64,000 bases of DNA from contig OZ244893.1 of NCBI GenBank assembly GCA_965221485.1, forward strand, positions 1,364,001 through 1,428,000. The letters are read 5' to 3'. Of this stretch, positions 19,584 through 26,904 are shown one piece after another. The notes under the pieces are model-generated. The model was not told where the DNA came from. It did not search any database and worked only from the letters and a program-made list of their open reading frames with translations. Origin of the DNA: JAJEBT01 sp965221485. Its GTDB lineage: Bacteria; Pseudomonadota; Alphaproteobacteria; MPNO01; UBA830. The first letter of the stretch is position 1, and the number at the start of each line of letters is the position of its first letter. A program made the position numbers and the translations under genes.

Positions 19584-20219
19584 TCAGCTTGACTCGGCGA
19601 CCGGTGCAAACTTCGTGACGTGGAACGTCCGCTCAGGACCCACCGTGTGAGCGATGTAAAGCGTTTCATCACCCTTGACCTTGAACCGATGGTGGGTCAA
19701 CAGCCGAACAATCCGATTCCGCCAACGGTCAGCCGCCCTTAAATACCGTTCGCAGTCTTCTTTTGATTCGAAACGAACGGTCGATTTACGGGCAAACGGA
19801 TTGCGCGTATGCAAGACCTCACCACACTGTTTGTAGAGGGTGATGAATTTTTCCTGCGTCAGAAAGTCGCCACGCTTGTGGACGATTTGAATCACTCCGC
19901 GCTCATCACGTGGTCCATTCATGGTAGGCACTGGGTAGAAGTCGTCATTGACCTTGGCAATCGCCTCCAAAATGTGGAGCGCATGCCATGATCGCACACC
20001 AGGCTGGCCTAGCTGGGCTATAGCCTGCTCATTGACTGCCAATAGAGCCGTCGCGAGAAGCTCAAGTGTGTGTCGCAGCTGCAGGTAGACAACCTCAGTG
20101 ACAACGATTAACGCCACTTCAGCACCAACGTTCTTGATTTGATCTATTGCTGCCGTGCGCCTAACTATGTCTTGCATACGACGCGCGTACTCTTCGAGTT
20201 GCTGCTCCGGTACCTTCAA
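19584..20219 (-). CDS. Hypothetical protein, 211 residues
   Basis: I do not recognise a family. The start is a TTG at 20219 with GAGGAAA about 10 bases upstream. The N-terminal 70 residues are predicted helical with long hydrophobic stretches (AEVALIVVTEVVYLQL and HTLELLATALLAVNEQ), probably buried helices rather than membrane spans. The middle is mixed (VNDDFYPVPTMNGP, then KRGDFLTQEKFITLYKQCGEVLHTRNPF), and the basic C-terminal half has RWRNRIVRLLTHHRFKV. It lies in the accessory zone, directly upstream (in its own direction) of the gene remnant interrupted by IS630, so it may have belonged to the same lost operon. Confidence 0.65.
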   Translation of the reverse strand: MKVPEQQLEEYARRMQDIVRRTAAIDQIKNVGAEVALIVVTEVVYLQLRHTLELLATALLAVNEQAIAQLGQPGVRSWHALHILEAIAKVNDDFYPVPTMNGPRDERGVIQIVHKRGDFLTQEKFITLYKQCGEVLHTRNPFARKSTVRFESKEDCERYLRAADRWRNRIVRLLTHHRFKVKGDETLYIAHTVGPERTFHVTKFAPVAESS

Positions 20220-20521
20220 TCCAATTTTTCCTCAGATGCGTAACGTAGGGCTGACAACGCCGCAATTGACCGCTCGGCGGCTGCCCGCAGAGAGGCGAAG
20301 GCGGAGACGCCGGCCATGGCGGAGCCGACGGTGCGTCAGGTCGGGCGAGAGGCTGTCATGGTCACGGCGCGCAGCCCCCCTTCGTCGAAATTGTTTTAGC
20401 AACCGACCGTAGCAACGGGCGGAACCGGATACAAGGCGTTGCGCGACCCAGTTGCAAGGTCGGTGGAAGCCCCGAACCGGGCCGGGCGGCAAGGCCGTCG
20501 CCCGGTTCCGAACAAGCGCGC
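20220..20521. other. GC-rich intergenic, no gene seen
   Basis: About 300 bp. Base composition shifts from AT-richer (hypothetical gene) to very GC-rich. Long overlapping open frames here reflect composition only. Confidence 0.35.
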
Positions 20522-20791
20522 TCAGTGCCACGGGCCGCCACCCGGCCCGTCGTCACCGGCGCGCATGGAGGCTGCGGCCATGGCGATCCACGCCTCGCGG
20601 TCGAGGCCGAGTCGGCGGTTGAGCTTGTCGCAGATGTCGAGGCCGTCCTTGAGGTCGAGGGCGACCAGGGCGGTCGGCACATGGCCGGCGAGGCCCTCGA
20701 TCACGAGCCGGATCTGCTGCACCTCGGCCTCGGCGTCCCAGGCGGGCGCGAAGCAGTAGTCGGGATTGTCGGGAAGGGGCTGGGCGGTCAT
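20522..20791 (-). CDS. Small hypothetical protein, 89 residues
   Basis: From ATG 20791 with AAGGAA a few bases upstream. The protein is acidic at the start (PLPDNPDYCFAPAWDAEAEV) and then forms helices: QQIRLVIEGLAGHVPTALV, DLKDGLDICDKLNRRLGL and EAWIAMAAASMRAG, with a Gly/Pro-rich tail. Small proteins of this type occur among plasmid and integrative-element genes of Alphaproteobacteria, but I cannot name the family. The frame has strong codon-position GC bias, supporting coding. No clear operon partner remains. Confidence 0.6.
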   Translation of the reverse strand: MTAQPLPDNPDYCFAPAWDAEAEVQQIRLVIEGLAGHVPTALVALDLKDGLDICDKLNRRLGLDREAWIAMAAASMRAGDDGPGGGPWH

Positions 20792-20920
20792 GGCGGCGTT
20801 CCTTTTGGGTTGCAGCAGCGGATGGCGGGCCGACGGTACGGACAAGGGTCAGGTAGCGAGCGGCCAACGGTCGAGGATGCGGTCGAGCGCGTCCGCATTC
20901 GGCGCGAATGTGCGGGCGCG

Positions 20921-21142
20921 TCAGGTGTTGACTGTCACTTTATAAGTTCGTGACCATCCCGGATTATTTCTGACGATGGGGTTCTGAATTTTCCGGATTG
21001 CTCCGATTGTTTTCCGATCGTCCTGTGTAAAAGGAGCGGTCCCGGGTTTTGAGTTGAGACCTGGTACCAGAAGTCTCCGGAACCTGGAGCCCGTTTGCGT
21101 TGGTCCGGTACCTGCGCTTGAGGGCACCAATCCCTGTCTCAT
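20921..21142 (-). CDS. Possible small protein inside dispersed repeat (73 residues)
   Basis: An open frame from ATG 21142 to TGA. The same frame is open in copy B (from 60001) with about 70% identical residues, sharing MRQGLVPS, TGPTQTGS, FRRLL, DDRKT and RTYKVT. Conservation without frameshifts between two diverged copies suggests either coding selection or recent common origin. No family recognised; basic, no membrane segment. Low confidence as a real gene. Confidence 0.3.
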   Translation of the reverse strand: MRQGLVPSSAGTGPTQTGSRFRRLLVPGLNSKPGTAPFTQDDRKTIGAIRKIQNPIVRNNPGWSRTYKVTVNT

Positions 21143-21182
21143 CCTGATTGACGCGGAATCTCATCTTGATTGTCGCGCTGCA
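20927..21182 (-). repeat. Dispersed 235-bp unit, copy A (inverted relative to copy B)
   Basis: About 220-235 bp matching 59980-60216 on the opposite strand, about 85% identical with no gap over 73 codons. Shared landmarks are CTGCAGCG, GACAATCA, GGATGAGACAGGGATTGG and, at the far end, CGAACTTATAAAGTGACAG. Copy A contains an extra tandem 22-bp duplication (two copies of a CAATCAxGATGAGA-type motif, about 21139-21176). The unit begins exactly at the truncated end of an HTH transposase gene, suggesting that it is a transposon end or a non-autonomous element. Confidence 0.75.
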
Positions 21183-21418
21183 GGCTTCGGCATCAGCCCC
21201 TCAAAGCCATGGCTCTGGTAGGTGCGGACCCAGTCGCGGATGGTCTGCGGCGCCACCCGGGTCCGGAGCGAGCCGGGGATGGTCCAGCTCCGCTGTGACA
21301 ACAGCTTGAGATGGGCCCGCCACGCCGCTGTTCCCTGGGGCAGGCGCACAAGTTCACTGATCACTCCGTAACGGAACGGGGCGACTGACTGGCGATGGTC
21401 GTCCGGGCTGTCGGTCAT
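21161..21418 (-). pseudogene. N-terminal HTH fragment of a DDE transposase/integrase
   Basis: 85 residues from ATG 21418. The sequence FRYGVISELVRLPQGT, then TIPGSLRTRVAPQTIRDWVRTY and GFEGLMPKP is the helix-turn-helix N-terminus of a DDE recombinase of the kind found in IS481/Tn-like elements, normally followed by a catalytic domain of 250 or more residues. Here the frame stops just after MPKPAARQSR and enters the dispersed repeat, so the catalytic part is missing. It lies 49 bp downstream of the DUF6431-like gene, and the two probably formed one operon of a transposon. Confidence 0.6.
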
Positions 21419-21466
21419 GGTCGTCTCCGGGTCTCGATCGGCATAAATCCGCCGCAACCGCAGAGG

Positions 21467-22279
21467 TTACGAGGCAAGGGCCGGCGAATCCCGGGGTTTC
21501 AGCTGTTGGTGGCCACCATCCGGATCCGGCGAACGAACTTCGGGCGGACGAAAGCCGATCGGTGGCGACAGAACGGACAGGGAGTCGGCGCACCAGCAAC
21601 GGAGCAGCAGCAGCAACACCAAGGGCGCCCCGACGGCCGCTTCCATGGGCACCAGCTGGAGCAGGCAGCCAGCAAACCGGTCCGGCAGAAAACCACGGAT
21701 CGCGCCCAGGCTGCGATACAACAACTCCTGCCGCCGCTTCACACGGGCGATCCGGGTCGCCCGATCAATATGCGGGTTGGGAGAACCGGATTGTGCCGCC
21801 TCCTCCACACCCTCCAGCTCCGCCGTCCTGACCTCCCGCGCAAGATCGGCCAGCGTCCCCGTCAGGCGGGCTGCAAAGCCGTCAGGAAGAAGCGAGACGG
21901 TGGTCCGTCCCTCGCGACAGTCATAACGGACAATCAGGGCCGGGCCATAAGGCGTATAGCGCTCACAGGTGCCGTGACGGGACAGGCCGCAGCCGCCTTC
22001 GGGATGCAACGGACAAAACTCCAGTCTTGCCCGCTCCCAGTACCGTGTCGTAACATAGGAGGCACTGGTGTGGTTTATCGCTAACCGGATTTGCAATGCC
22101 AGCCATGGCCCGGCGGCGGCTACCGCGCGGGCCACTTCCTTTTGTAAATACCAATCCTGCCGGAACACCCCGCCCCGGGACGCGCTCGCCCCGAACCGGG
22201 ATCCGGCTTGCCACGAAAAGACCAAGGGGAAGAGACGGGCCCTGCAAACGAGGACCCCGGTGGACCAGGGTCCGGACAA
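21467..22279 (-). CDS. DUF6431-like zinc-ribbon protein, transposon-associated
   Basis: 270 residues. The central region has FCPLHPEGGCGLSRHGTCERYTP, two Cys pairs and His that look like a zinc ribbon, followed by RYDCREGRTTVSLLPDGFAARLTGTL, which matches my memory of DUF6431 proteins found beside transposase HTH genes in Rhodospirillales. The C-terminal part (GAIRGFLPDRFAGCLLQLVP) is hydrophobic. The N-terminal 60-70 residues may not be translated; the true start could be inside the frame. Role unknown, presumably helping or regulating the linked recombinase. Confidence 0.5.
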   Translation of the reverse strand: MSGPWSTGVLVCRARLFPLVFSWQAGSRFGASASRGGVFRQDWYLQKEVARAVAAAGPWLALQIRLAINHTSASYVTTRYWERARLEFCPLHPEGGCGLSRHGTCERYTPYGPALIVRYDCREGRTTVSLLPDGFAARLTGTLADLAREVRTAELEGVEEAAQSGSPNPHIDRATRIARVKRRQELLYRSLGAIRGFLPDRFAGCLLQLVPMEAAVGAPLVLLLLLRCWCADSLSVLSPPIGFRPPEVRSPDPDGGHQQLKPRDSPALAS

Positions 22280-22350
22280 GCGCTGTCAGGACACGACAGA
22301 CCCCGCAAGCGGGTCAGAATTCACCGCGATCTTTCGACCGCTTTTCAGAC

Positions 22351-22412
22351 TCCCGATGGAAAAGCGCGAGACGAAATCAGACGTAAACGCTGAATCAATG
22401 TGAGAAACAACA
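22351..22412 (+). repeat. IS-end-like 60-bp repeat, copy 2
   Basis: Matches 16411-16471 next to the IS256 remnant. It ends exactly where homology of the strawberry-notch-like fragment stops (about 22413), so it looks like a transposon end left at an insertion breakpoint. Confidence 0.55.
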
Positions 22413-22677
22413 TCCCCCCGACGATCTCGACCGTGCAGCCGAGGCGCTTGAGCGTTGTAATGTCGGTGTCGGCCGGCCCCTCGATCTCGATCCGGTCCGC
22501 ACCCGCGATACGCCGCCGCGCGAGCCGCCAGCCATTGGCGAGCGGCAGCGGGGCGCCGCGACCGAGCACGGCCTCGAAGGCTTCCTCACCGGTCATGGCG
22601 GGGCCGCCAGCGAGGCGTAATATTTCACGTAGTTCTGCGTCGCGACTTAATGTCACATTTTGTAGAGCCCACCGCAT
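22413..22677 (-). pseudogene. Fragment of strawberry-notch-like helicase/methylase
   Basis: From 22677 the minus-strand frame reads AMTGEEAFEAVLGRG, PLANGWRLARRRIAGADRIE and TDITTLKRLGCTVEIV. I recognise this as part of the C-terminal region of bacterial strawberry-notch-like proteins (large helicase/methyltransferase fusions, often over 1300 residues, carried by plasmids and integrative elements). Homology ends abruptly at the IS-end-like repeat, where the frame continues into unrelated residues. The remaining 80-90 residues cannot function alone. It records a lost mobile-element gene. Confidence 0.5.
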
Positions 22678-22792
22678 GCGCTATCCTTCTTTCGAAAAAT
22701 GTGTCTTCGCTGCCTGCTTGGGCGCTGGAGAGAGTGGGAGATTCGTAGCTTGGATTCGAGGCGCCTGCCTTCTACTTAAAGGAGGTATTGCC

Positions 22793-22870
22793 ATGATGAA
22801 GAGTTGCAGAGACTTTGAAGAGGTCTTTGGAAGCTTGGAAGAGCTGGTGCAACTGTGGAGGCCTAGGTAG
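22793..22870 (+). CDS. Possible 25-residue small protein
   Basis: ATG ATG start at 22793 preceded by the near-perfect ribosome-binding site AAAGGAGGT (22778-22786, 6 bases away). The product begins MMKSCRDFEEVFGSLEELVQ and ends LWRPR: acidic helix with a Cys. Its 3' half lies in the 5' arm of a strong predicted stem, so it could be a leader peptide or part of a structured RNA. No homologue known to me. Confidence 0.4.
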   Translation: MMKSCRDFEEVFGSLEELVQLWRPR

Positions 22871-22977
22871 GCACCTCTTTCCAAGCAAGCGGAACCCAAT
22901 CAATTTAGCGCCTGAATCGATTAGGCATTAGAAGAGGGGCACCAGTCTGGGGAGGTTCGATTCCTCCCCCTCCACGC
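22830..22977 (+). ncRNA. Candidate structured RNA with T-arm-like hairpin
   Basis: GCTTGGAAGAG (about 22832-22842) pairs with CTCTTTCCAAGC (about 22875-22886) with one bulge, and inside this GGTGC pairs with GCACC, giving about 16 pairs. Downstream GGGGAGG-TTCGATT-CCTCCCC (about 22949-22969) is a perfect 7-bp stem with a tRNA T-loop-like loop, followed by CTCCAC, which can pair with GTGGAG in the first loop (about 22855). The tail resembles a tRNA or tmRNA 3' end, a common attachment site, but no complete tRNA can be folded. Class unknown. Confidence 0.35.
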
Positions 22978-23020
22978 TCGGGTGTTACTGACAACCGTAA
23001 ATTGCAGATTCTGGAGGAGT

Positions 23021-23056
23021 GACCCCCTGTCCAACTTCAGGGGTTCACTCCAAAGT
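23021..23056. repeat. 30-bp imperfect palindrome, copy 1
   Basis: GGAGTGA-CCCCTG ... CAGGGG-TTCACTCC forms a hairpin of 7+6 pairs with one mismatch. A related palindrome lies at 49782-49815 (GTGAACCCC and GGACAGGGGG shared). Could be a solo insertion-sequence end or a small palindromic element; no poly-T follows, so it is unlikely to be a terminator. Confidence 0.45.
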
Positions 23057-23530
23057 GAGCAATTCTAAGTTGCCATTGACACCGCAGTCCGGTCGTTCCG
23101 CTTAATCGCTGCGACGGCCCTAGGTCCTTGCAATGCCGCCGTTTAAACTTGGCCAGGCCCATGACAGCTTCACCAAACTGGCCCCGTCGGGGACTTGGTT
23201 CTCAAATCTGACCCACGATGTCCGGACTTACAGACTGTGGTGCATATGGAGAAAACGTTTCTTCATTGCTCCACAAAGATTGTCCATTTCGATATCCGGA
23301 ATCCGCAAGTTCGTGGCCCGAAGGGCAAGGTACTGTCAACCGGTCAGACCCTGACGGTTCATTCACAAGCAGCAAACGCGAATTCGTGGTCAAGAACCGA
23401 AATCTGGGAGTGACAAGGGTTCTGGACGCTGAAAGACACAGCCGGTCAGATCTATTATCAACCCTCTACGTTAACCCTCAGCAGGTGAACCGCTTTCCGT
23501 TACCTCCTCGATAGCCTCTTGACTGCGCCT
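23057..23530. other. Intergenic, no gene seen
   Basis: About 470 bp on the right edge of the accessory zone. Short open frames on both strands without recognisable families. Confidence 0.4.
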
Positions 23531-24523
23531 TCATAAACCAAACAGGCTTACCGGATTGATCTCTGTTATCCGCCGGATGTCCTCATCGTTGAAGCTTGCA
23601 TCCCGCAGGCTCCCCAGCGGATCGGGATCAGCCGGGGGGAACGGCAAATCCGAACCGAGGAGAATCCGCTCCACACCCACCTTGCCGGCCAGAAATTGCA
23701 AGGCCTCGCTGTCGTGAAGAATCGTGTCATAGTGAAGCCGCGGCAAATAGTACGAGGGCGTCTGGAGAGCCACAGTTCCGGTCGTTGAAGAGGGCGCGGC
23801 ACGGTACATGCGGTCGAATCGCCCTGCGAGCCAGGGAAACAGGCCTCCGCCGTGGGAAACAATGATCTCAAGGCCGGGGAAGCGATCGAGCACGCCCGCC
23901 GAGATCATTGACCCGACCGTCAGTGTCGTATCAAACGTGTAGGCACAGATCTGCGCCAATGCAAAGCGCCGGGACCGCAAGCCGGGCGCAGGTTGCGATG
24001 GATGCAGGAAAACCGGCATGCGAAGGGAGACACAGGCCGCCCAGAACTCGTCCAGATCTGCCTCTCCCAGGTTCCCGCCGCGCAGTTCGGTCGCCACAAT
24101 GGTTCCCACGGCCTCCATCCCGGCCGTTCGTTCCAGTTCCCGGGCCGCCGCATTCGCGTCCTGCAAGGGCCCCGAAGACAACCAGGAGAATCGTTCGGGC
24201 CATTTTTCCGCCACCCCGGCCAGGTGATTGTTCATGTGCCGGTGCCAGGCTGCTCCCTTTGCGACAGGCAGTTCATAGGCAAACAGATCTGCCCAGAGAC
24301 TGAGGATTTCCCGGTCAACCTGCTGTTCGTCCATGGCTGCCAGTCTCATGTCGACATCGAGGATTTCCTGAAAAAACGGCCGGATTTCGAGACCGGTTTC
24401 CATGACACAATGGCGACAGCCAGGCTCACTGCCTGCAAGGGATACGCCGAACGCACCGGCCTGATCTTCCAGATTCTCCAGCATCGACGGCGGCACGAAA
24501 TGAGCATGGACATCAATGATCAT
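23531..24523 (-). CDS. Amidohydrolase family protein (ACMSD-like)
   Basis: 330 residues, TIM-barrel metal-dependent hydrolase/decarboxylase. It begins MIIDVHAHFVPP with the HxH metal motif; later ligands are in VFLHPSQPAP and EIIVSHGGGLFPWLAGRF, and an Asp in LLGSDLPFP. This pattern is the aminocarboxymuconate-semialdehyde decarboxylase/gamma-resorcylate decarboxylase branch (amidohydrolase 2). ATG 24523 is chosen because GGGGAG lies about 8 bases upstream and it begins just after the TGA of the upstream gene. It is co-transcribed with the molybdopterin oxidase subunit, suggesting consecutive steps in degrading an aromatic or heterocyclic acid. Confidence 0.85.
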   Translation of the reverse strand: MIIDVHAHFVPPSMLENLEDQAGAFGVSLAGSEPGCRHCVMETGLEIRPFFQEILDVDMRLAAMDEQQVDREILSLWADLFAYELPVAKGAAWHRHMNNHLAGVAEKWPERFSWLSSGPLQDANAAARELERTAGMEAVGTIVATELRGGNLGEADLDEFWAACVSLRMPVFLHPSQPAPGLRSRRFALAQICAYTFDTTLTVGSMISAGVLDRFPGLEIIVSHGGGLFPWLAGRFDRMYRAAPSSTTGTVALQTPSYYLPRLHYDTILHDSEALQFLAGKVGVERILLGSDLPFPPADPDPLGSLRDASFNDEDIRRITEINPVSLFGL

Positions 24524-24524
24524 G

Positions 24525-26822
24525 TCAGGACTCCCCGGGTTCAGCACTGTCGATCAATGACCTCAGCAATACGGGATCAAACGGGGTCCGGCAAAGGTCC
24601 GGACAATCTTCGCCGAGAGCCTGTGCAATGGCGTTGCCTATGGCGCCGCCCGCTGCCACGATTCCACCCTCCCCCACCCCCTTCACGCCCATCGGATTGG
24701 CCGCCGAAGGATACTGCCCGGTTATGATCGCCTCGATATTGCCCGTATCAAGGCTGGTGGGAAGCAGATATTCGCTCAAGTTTGTAGCAAGAGGCTGACC
24801 ATCCTGGTCGAACAGGAACCGGTCGAGGAGCGCCCCTCCAATGCCCTGAGCGGCTCCACCAACTGCTTGACCCACAGCAATCATCGGGTTCAGGATCTTT
24901 CCGATATCCTCGCAAACAACATAGTTCAACAGCCGAACCTGTCCGGTTTCCACGTCCACGGCCACATGCGCCGCATGCGCTCCGTACGAAAATGCCGTCC
25001 TGCCCCGGTTGTCAAATGAAGCCTCGAAGGTCAGGGCTTCATGCGCGAATTCTGCAAGCTCCGCCAGGCTCAGGGTTCTGCCACCGGCCTCATCACGCAC
25101 CACACCCGTGTCGAAGAAGAGCGTATCGCGTTCCGTATTCCATCGAAACGCAGCCTGATCAAGGCAGCGTTCCCGGAGACCCTCGGCTGCAAGGCGGGCA
25201 GCATTGCCTGCCATGACGGCATTTCGGGAGTGAAAGGTGCCACCGCCATCTTCCAGGAGACTGGTCGTCCCATGAAGCACCGAAACCGTTTCCATGGCAA
25301 TTCCCAGGCTGTCGGCACAAATCTGTGCCATTGTGGTTTTCAGCCCCTGTCCCATCGACGAGGCTCCGACCCGAAGCTCGACGCGACCATCCGGCAAGAC
25401 TGTAGCCCGTGCGACTTCCGGTGGTCCTCCGGCACTGCTTTCGACAAAACAGGCCAGGCCCAGACCATGTCTGCGGCCATCTTCGGCGCCCCGGCCCTGT
25501 CGTTCCCGCCAGGATTCGTAGTTCACCTTTTGCAACACCACCTGCAGTGCAGCGGGGAAGTCGCCCTTCTCATAGGAAGCCGGTTTTTCACCCGGGACAA
25601 GCGCTCCCACGGAATATGGCAAGTCGTCCGGTTTCAGGAGATTGCGGAAACGGATATCCGCCGGGTCAATACCAAGATCATGCGCCATCAAATCGATCAT
25701 GCGTTCACGGAAGAAGTTGGCCTCGAAGCGTCCGGGGCCTCGATAGGTGCCGGCCGGGGTCTTGTTGGTCATGACAGCCTCAACGTCGCAGGCATAAGCC
25801 GGTACGTGATAGGGGCCGGGCAAGAATTGCGCGGTACGACTTATGGAAACCCCTCCATTGGTGCGCACATACGCACCGAGATCCCCTCTCAGAACGGCGC
25901 GAAGACCAAGAATGTCCCCCTCACTCGACGCCGCGATCTCGAGTCTGCATTCAACCTCACGGGCATGGTTGGCCGCGATCAAATGCTCGCGACGATCCTC
26001 GATCCATTTCACCGGGCGGCAGACATGGCGACTGGCTGCAGCCACAAGGTAGTCCTCGGGATAGAGTTCGCCCCGCGATCCGAACCCGCCGCCCACATCG
26101 ACCTCTACAAGTTCCACTGCCGTCTCGGGAATGCCAAATGCTTGAGACAACCAGCGGCGATTGAAGTAGTTGACTTTCGTAGCACCGGTGAGTTTCAACG
26201 CGGGGCCATCGGAATCGTACTCGGCAATCAGGCCCCTGGTCTCCAGCGGAAACGGACTCTGGCGCTGGACACGAAACATCTGGGTGCGCCGGTAGGCAGC
26301 CTGCCTGAAGGCATGTTCAACATCGCCCCGACCAACATGCCAGGTCCCTGCAACATTGGATCCCGTGTCCTCGAACAGAAGGTTCCGGTTTTGCCCGTCA
26401 TCACCCATTTCGACAATGGCGGGAAGGATGTGCCACTCAGCCCGGATCAGGGGCAAGGCGTCTTCGGCCTGGTAGCGGGACTCCGCGACAATGATGGCTA
26501 CAGGCTCACCCACATAGCGCACCCCGTCCAAGGCAAGCGGATGCTGAAGGAAGCTGGAAAACCCGGGTCGAGGCGCAAGGCGGATCGGAAGGGTGGGAAG
26601 ATCATCGCCCAGATCGGCCGCACCCAGGACAGCAATGACGCCAGGTGCCCGTCTTGCTGCCGACAAATCGAGGGATTGGAGGCGGGCATGAGCATGAGGC
26701 GATCGGAAGACAGCCATTTCCGTAACGTCCGGCACATGGATATCATCGACAAAGCATGCCTTGCCCGAGAGAAGCCGGGCATCTTCCAGCCGCCGAACCG
26801 GCTTCCCGAGGATGCTTTCCAT
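24525..26822 (-). CDS. Xanthine dehydrogenase/aldehyde oxidase family molybdopterin-binding subunit
   Basis: 765 residues, the normal length of a CoxL/XdhB-type large subunit. It begins MESILGKPVRRLEDARLLSGKACFVDDI, the standard family N-terminus in part; the molybdenum cofactor loops are seen as VDVGGGFGSRGELYPED, GTYRGPGRFEANFFRERM and GASSMGQGLKTTMAQI, and near the C-terminus NPMGVKGVGEGGIV with the catalytic Glu. The CO-dehydrogenase-specific motif with Cys (AYxCSFR) is absent, so it is an aldehyde- or heterocycle-hydroxylating type. No FAD or 2Fe-2S subunit gene is adjacent. It is cytoplasmic. The amidohydrolase gene starts one base after its stop. Confidence 0.88.
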   Translation of the reverse strand: MESILGKPVRRLEDARLLSGKACFVDDIHVPDVTEMAVFRSPHAHARLQSLDLSAARRAPGVIAVLGAADLGDDLPTLPIRLAPRPGFSSFLQHPLALDGVRYVGEPVAIIVAESRYQAEDALPLIRAEWHILPAIVEMGDDGQNRNLLFEDTGSNVAGTWHVGRGDVEHAFRQAAYRRTQMFRVQRQSPFPLETRGLIAEYDSDGPALKLTGATKVNYFNRRWLSQAFGIPETAVELVEVDVGGGFGSRGELYPEDYLVAAASRHVCRPVKWIEDRREHLIAANHAREVECRLEIAASSEGDILGLRAVLRGDLGAYVRTNGGVSISRTAQFLPGPYHVPAYACDVEAVMTNKTPAGTYRGPGRFEANFFRERMIDLMAHDLGIDPADIRFRNLLKPDDLPYSVGALVPGEKPASYEKGDFPAALQVVLQKVNYESWRERQGRGAEDGRRHGLGLACFVESSAGGPPEVARATVLPDGRVELRVGASSMGQGLKTTMAQICADSLGIAMETVSVLHGTTSLLEDGGGTFHSRNAVMAGNAARLAAEGLRERCLDQAAFRWNTERDTLFFDTGVVRDEAGGRTLSLAELAEFAHEALTFEASFDNRGRTAFSYGAHAAHVAVDVETGQVRLLNYVVCEDIGKILNPMIAVGQAVGGAAQGIGGALLDRFLFDQDGQPLATNLSEYLLPTSLDTGNIEAIITGQYPSAANPMGVKGVGEGGIVAAGGAIGNAIAQALGEDCPDLCRTPFDPVLLRSLIDSAEPGES

Positions 26823-26904
26823 CTGTCCTGTCTACCTGCGATCTGGCATAGTCCACCTGACAATAGAAAGCGCTTGATGCGCACGCAATCGACGGGAGAC
26901 GTTC

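Noticed and set aside
22855..22977. Complete tRNA gene
   Set aside because: Only a T-arm/acceptor-like 3' end and a weakly matching GTGGAGG upstream; the spacing is 120 nt and no anticodon arm is convincing.
23027..23056. Rho-independent terminator
   Set aside because: Hairpin is strong but has no T-run on either strand, and there is a sister copy at 49782, which fits a repeat better.
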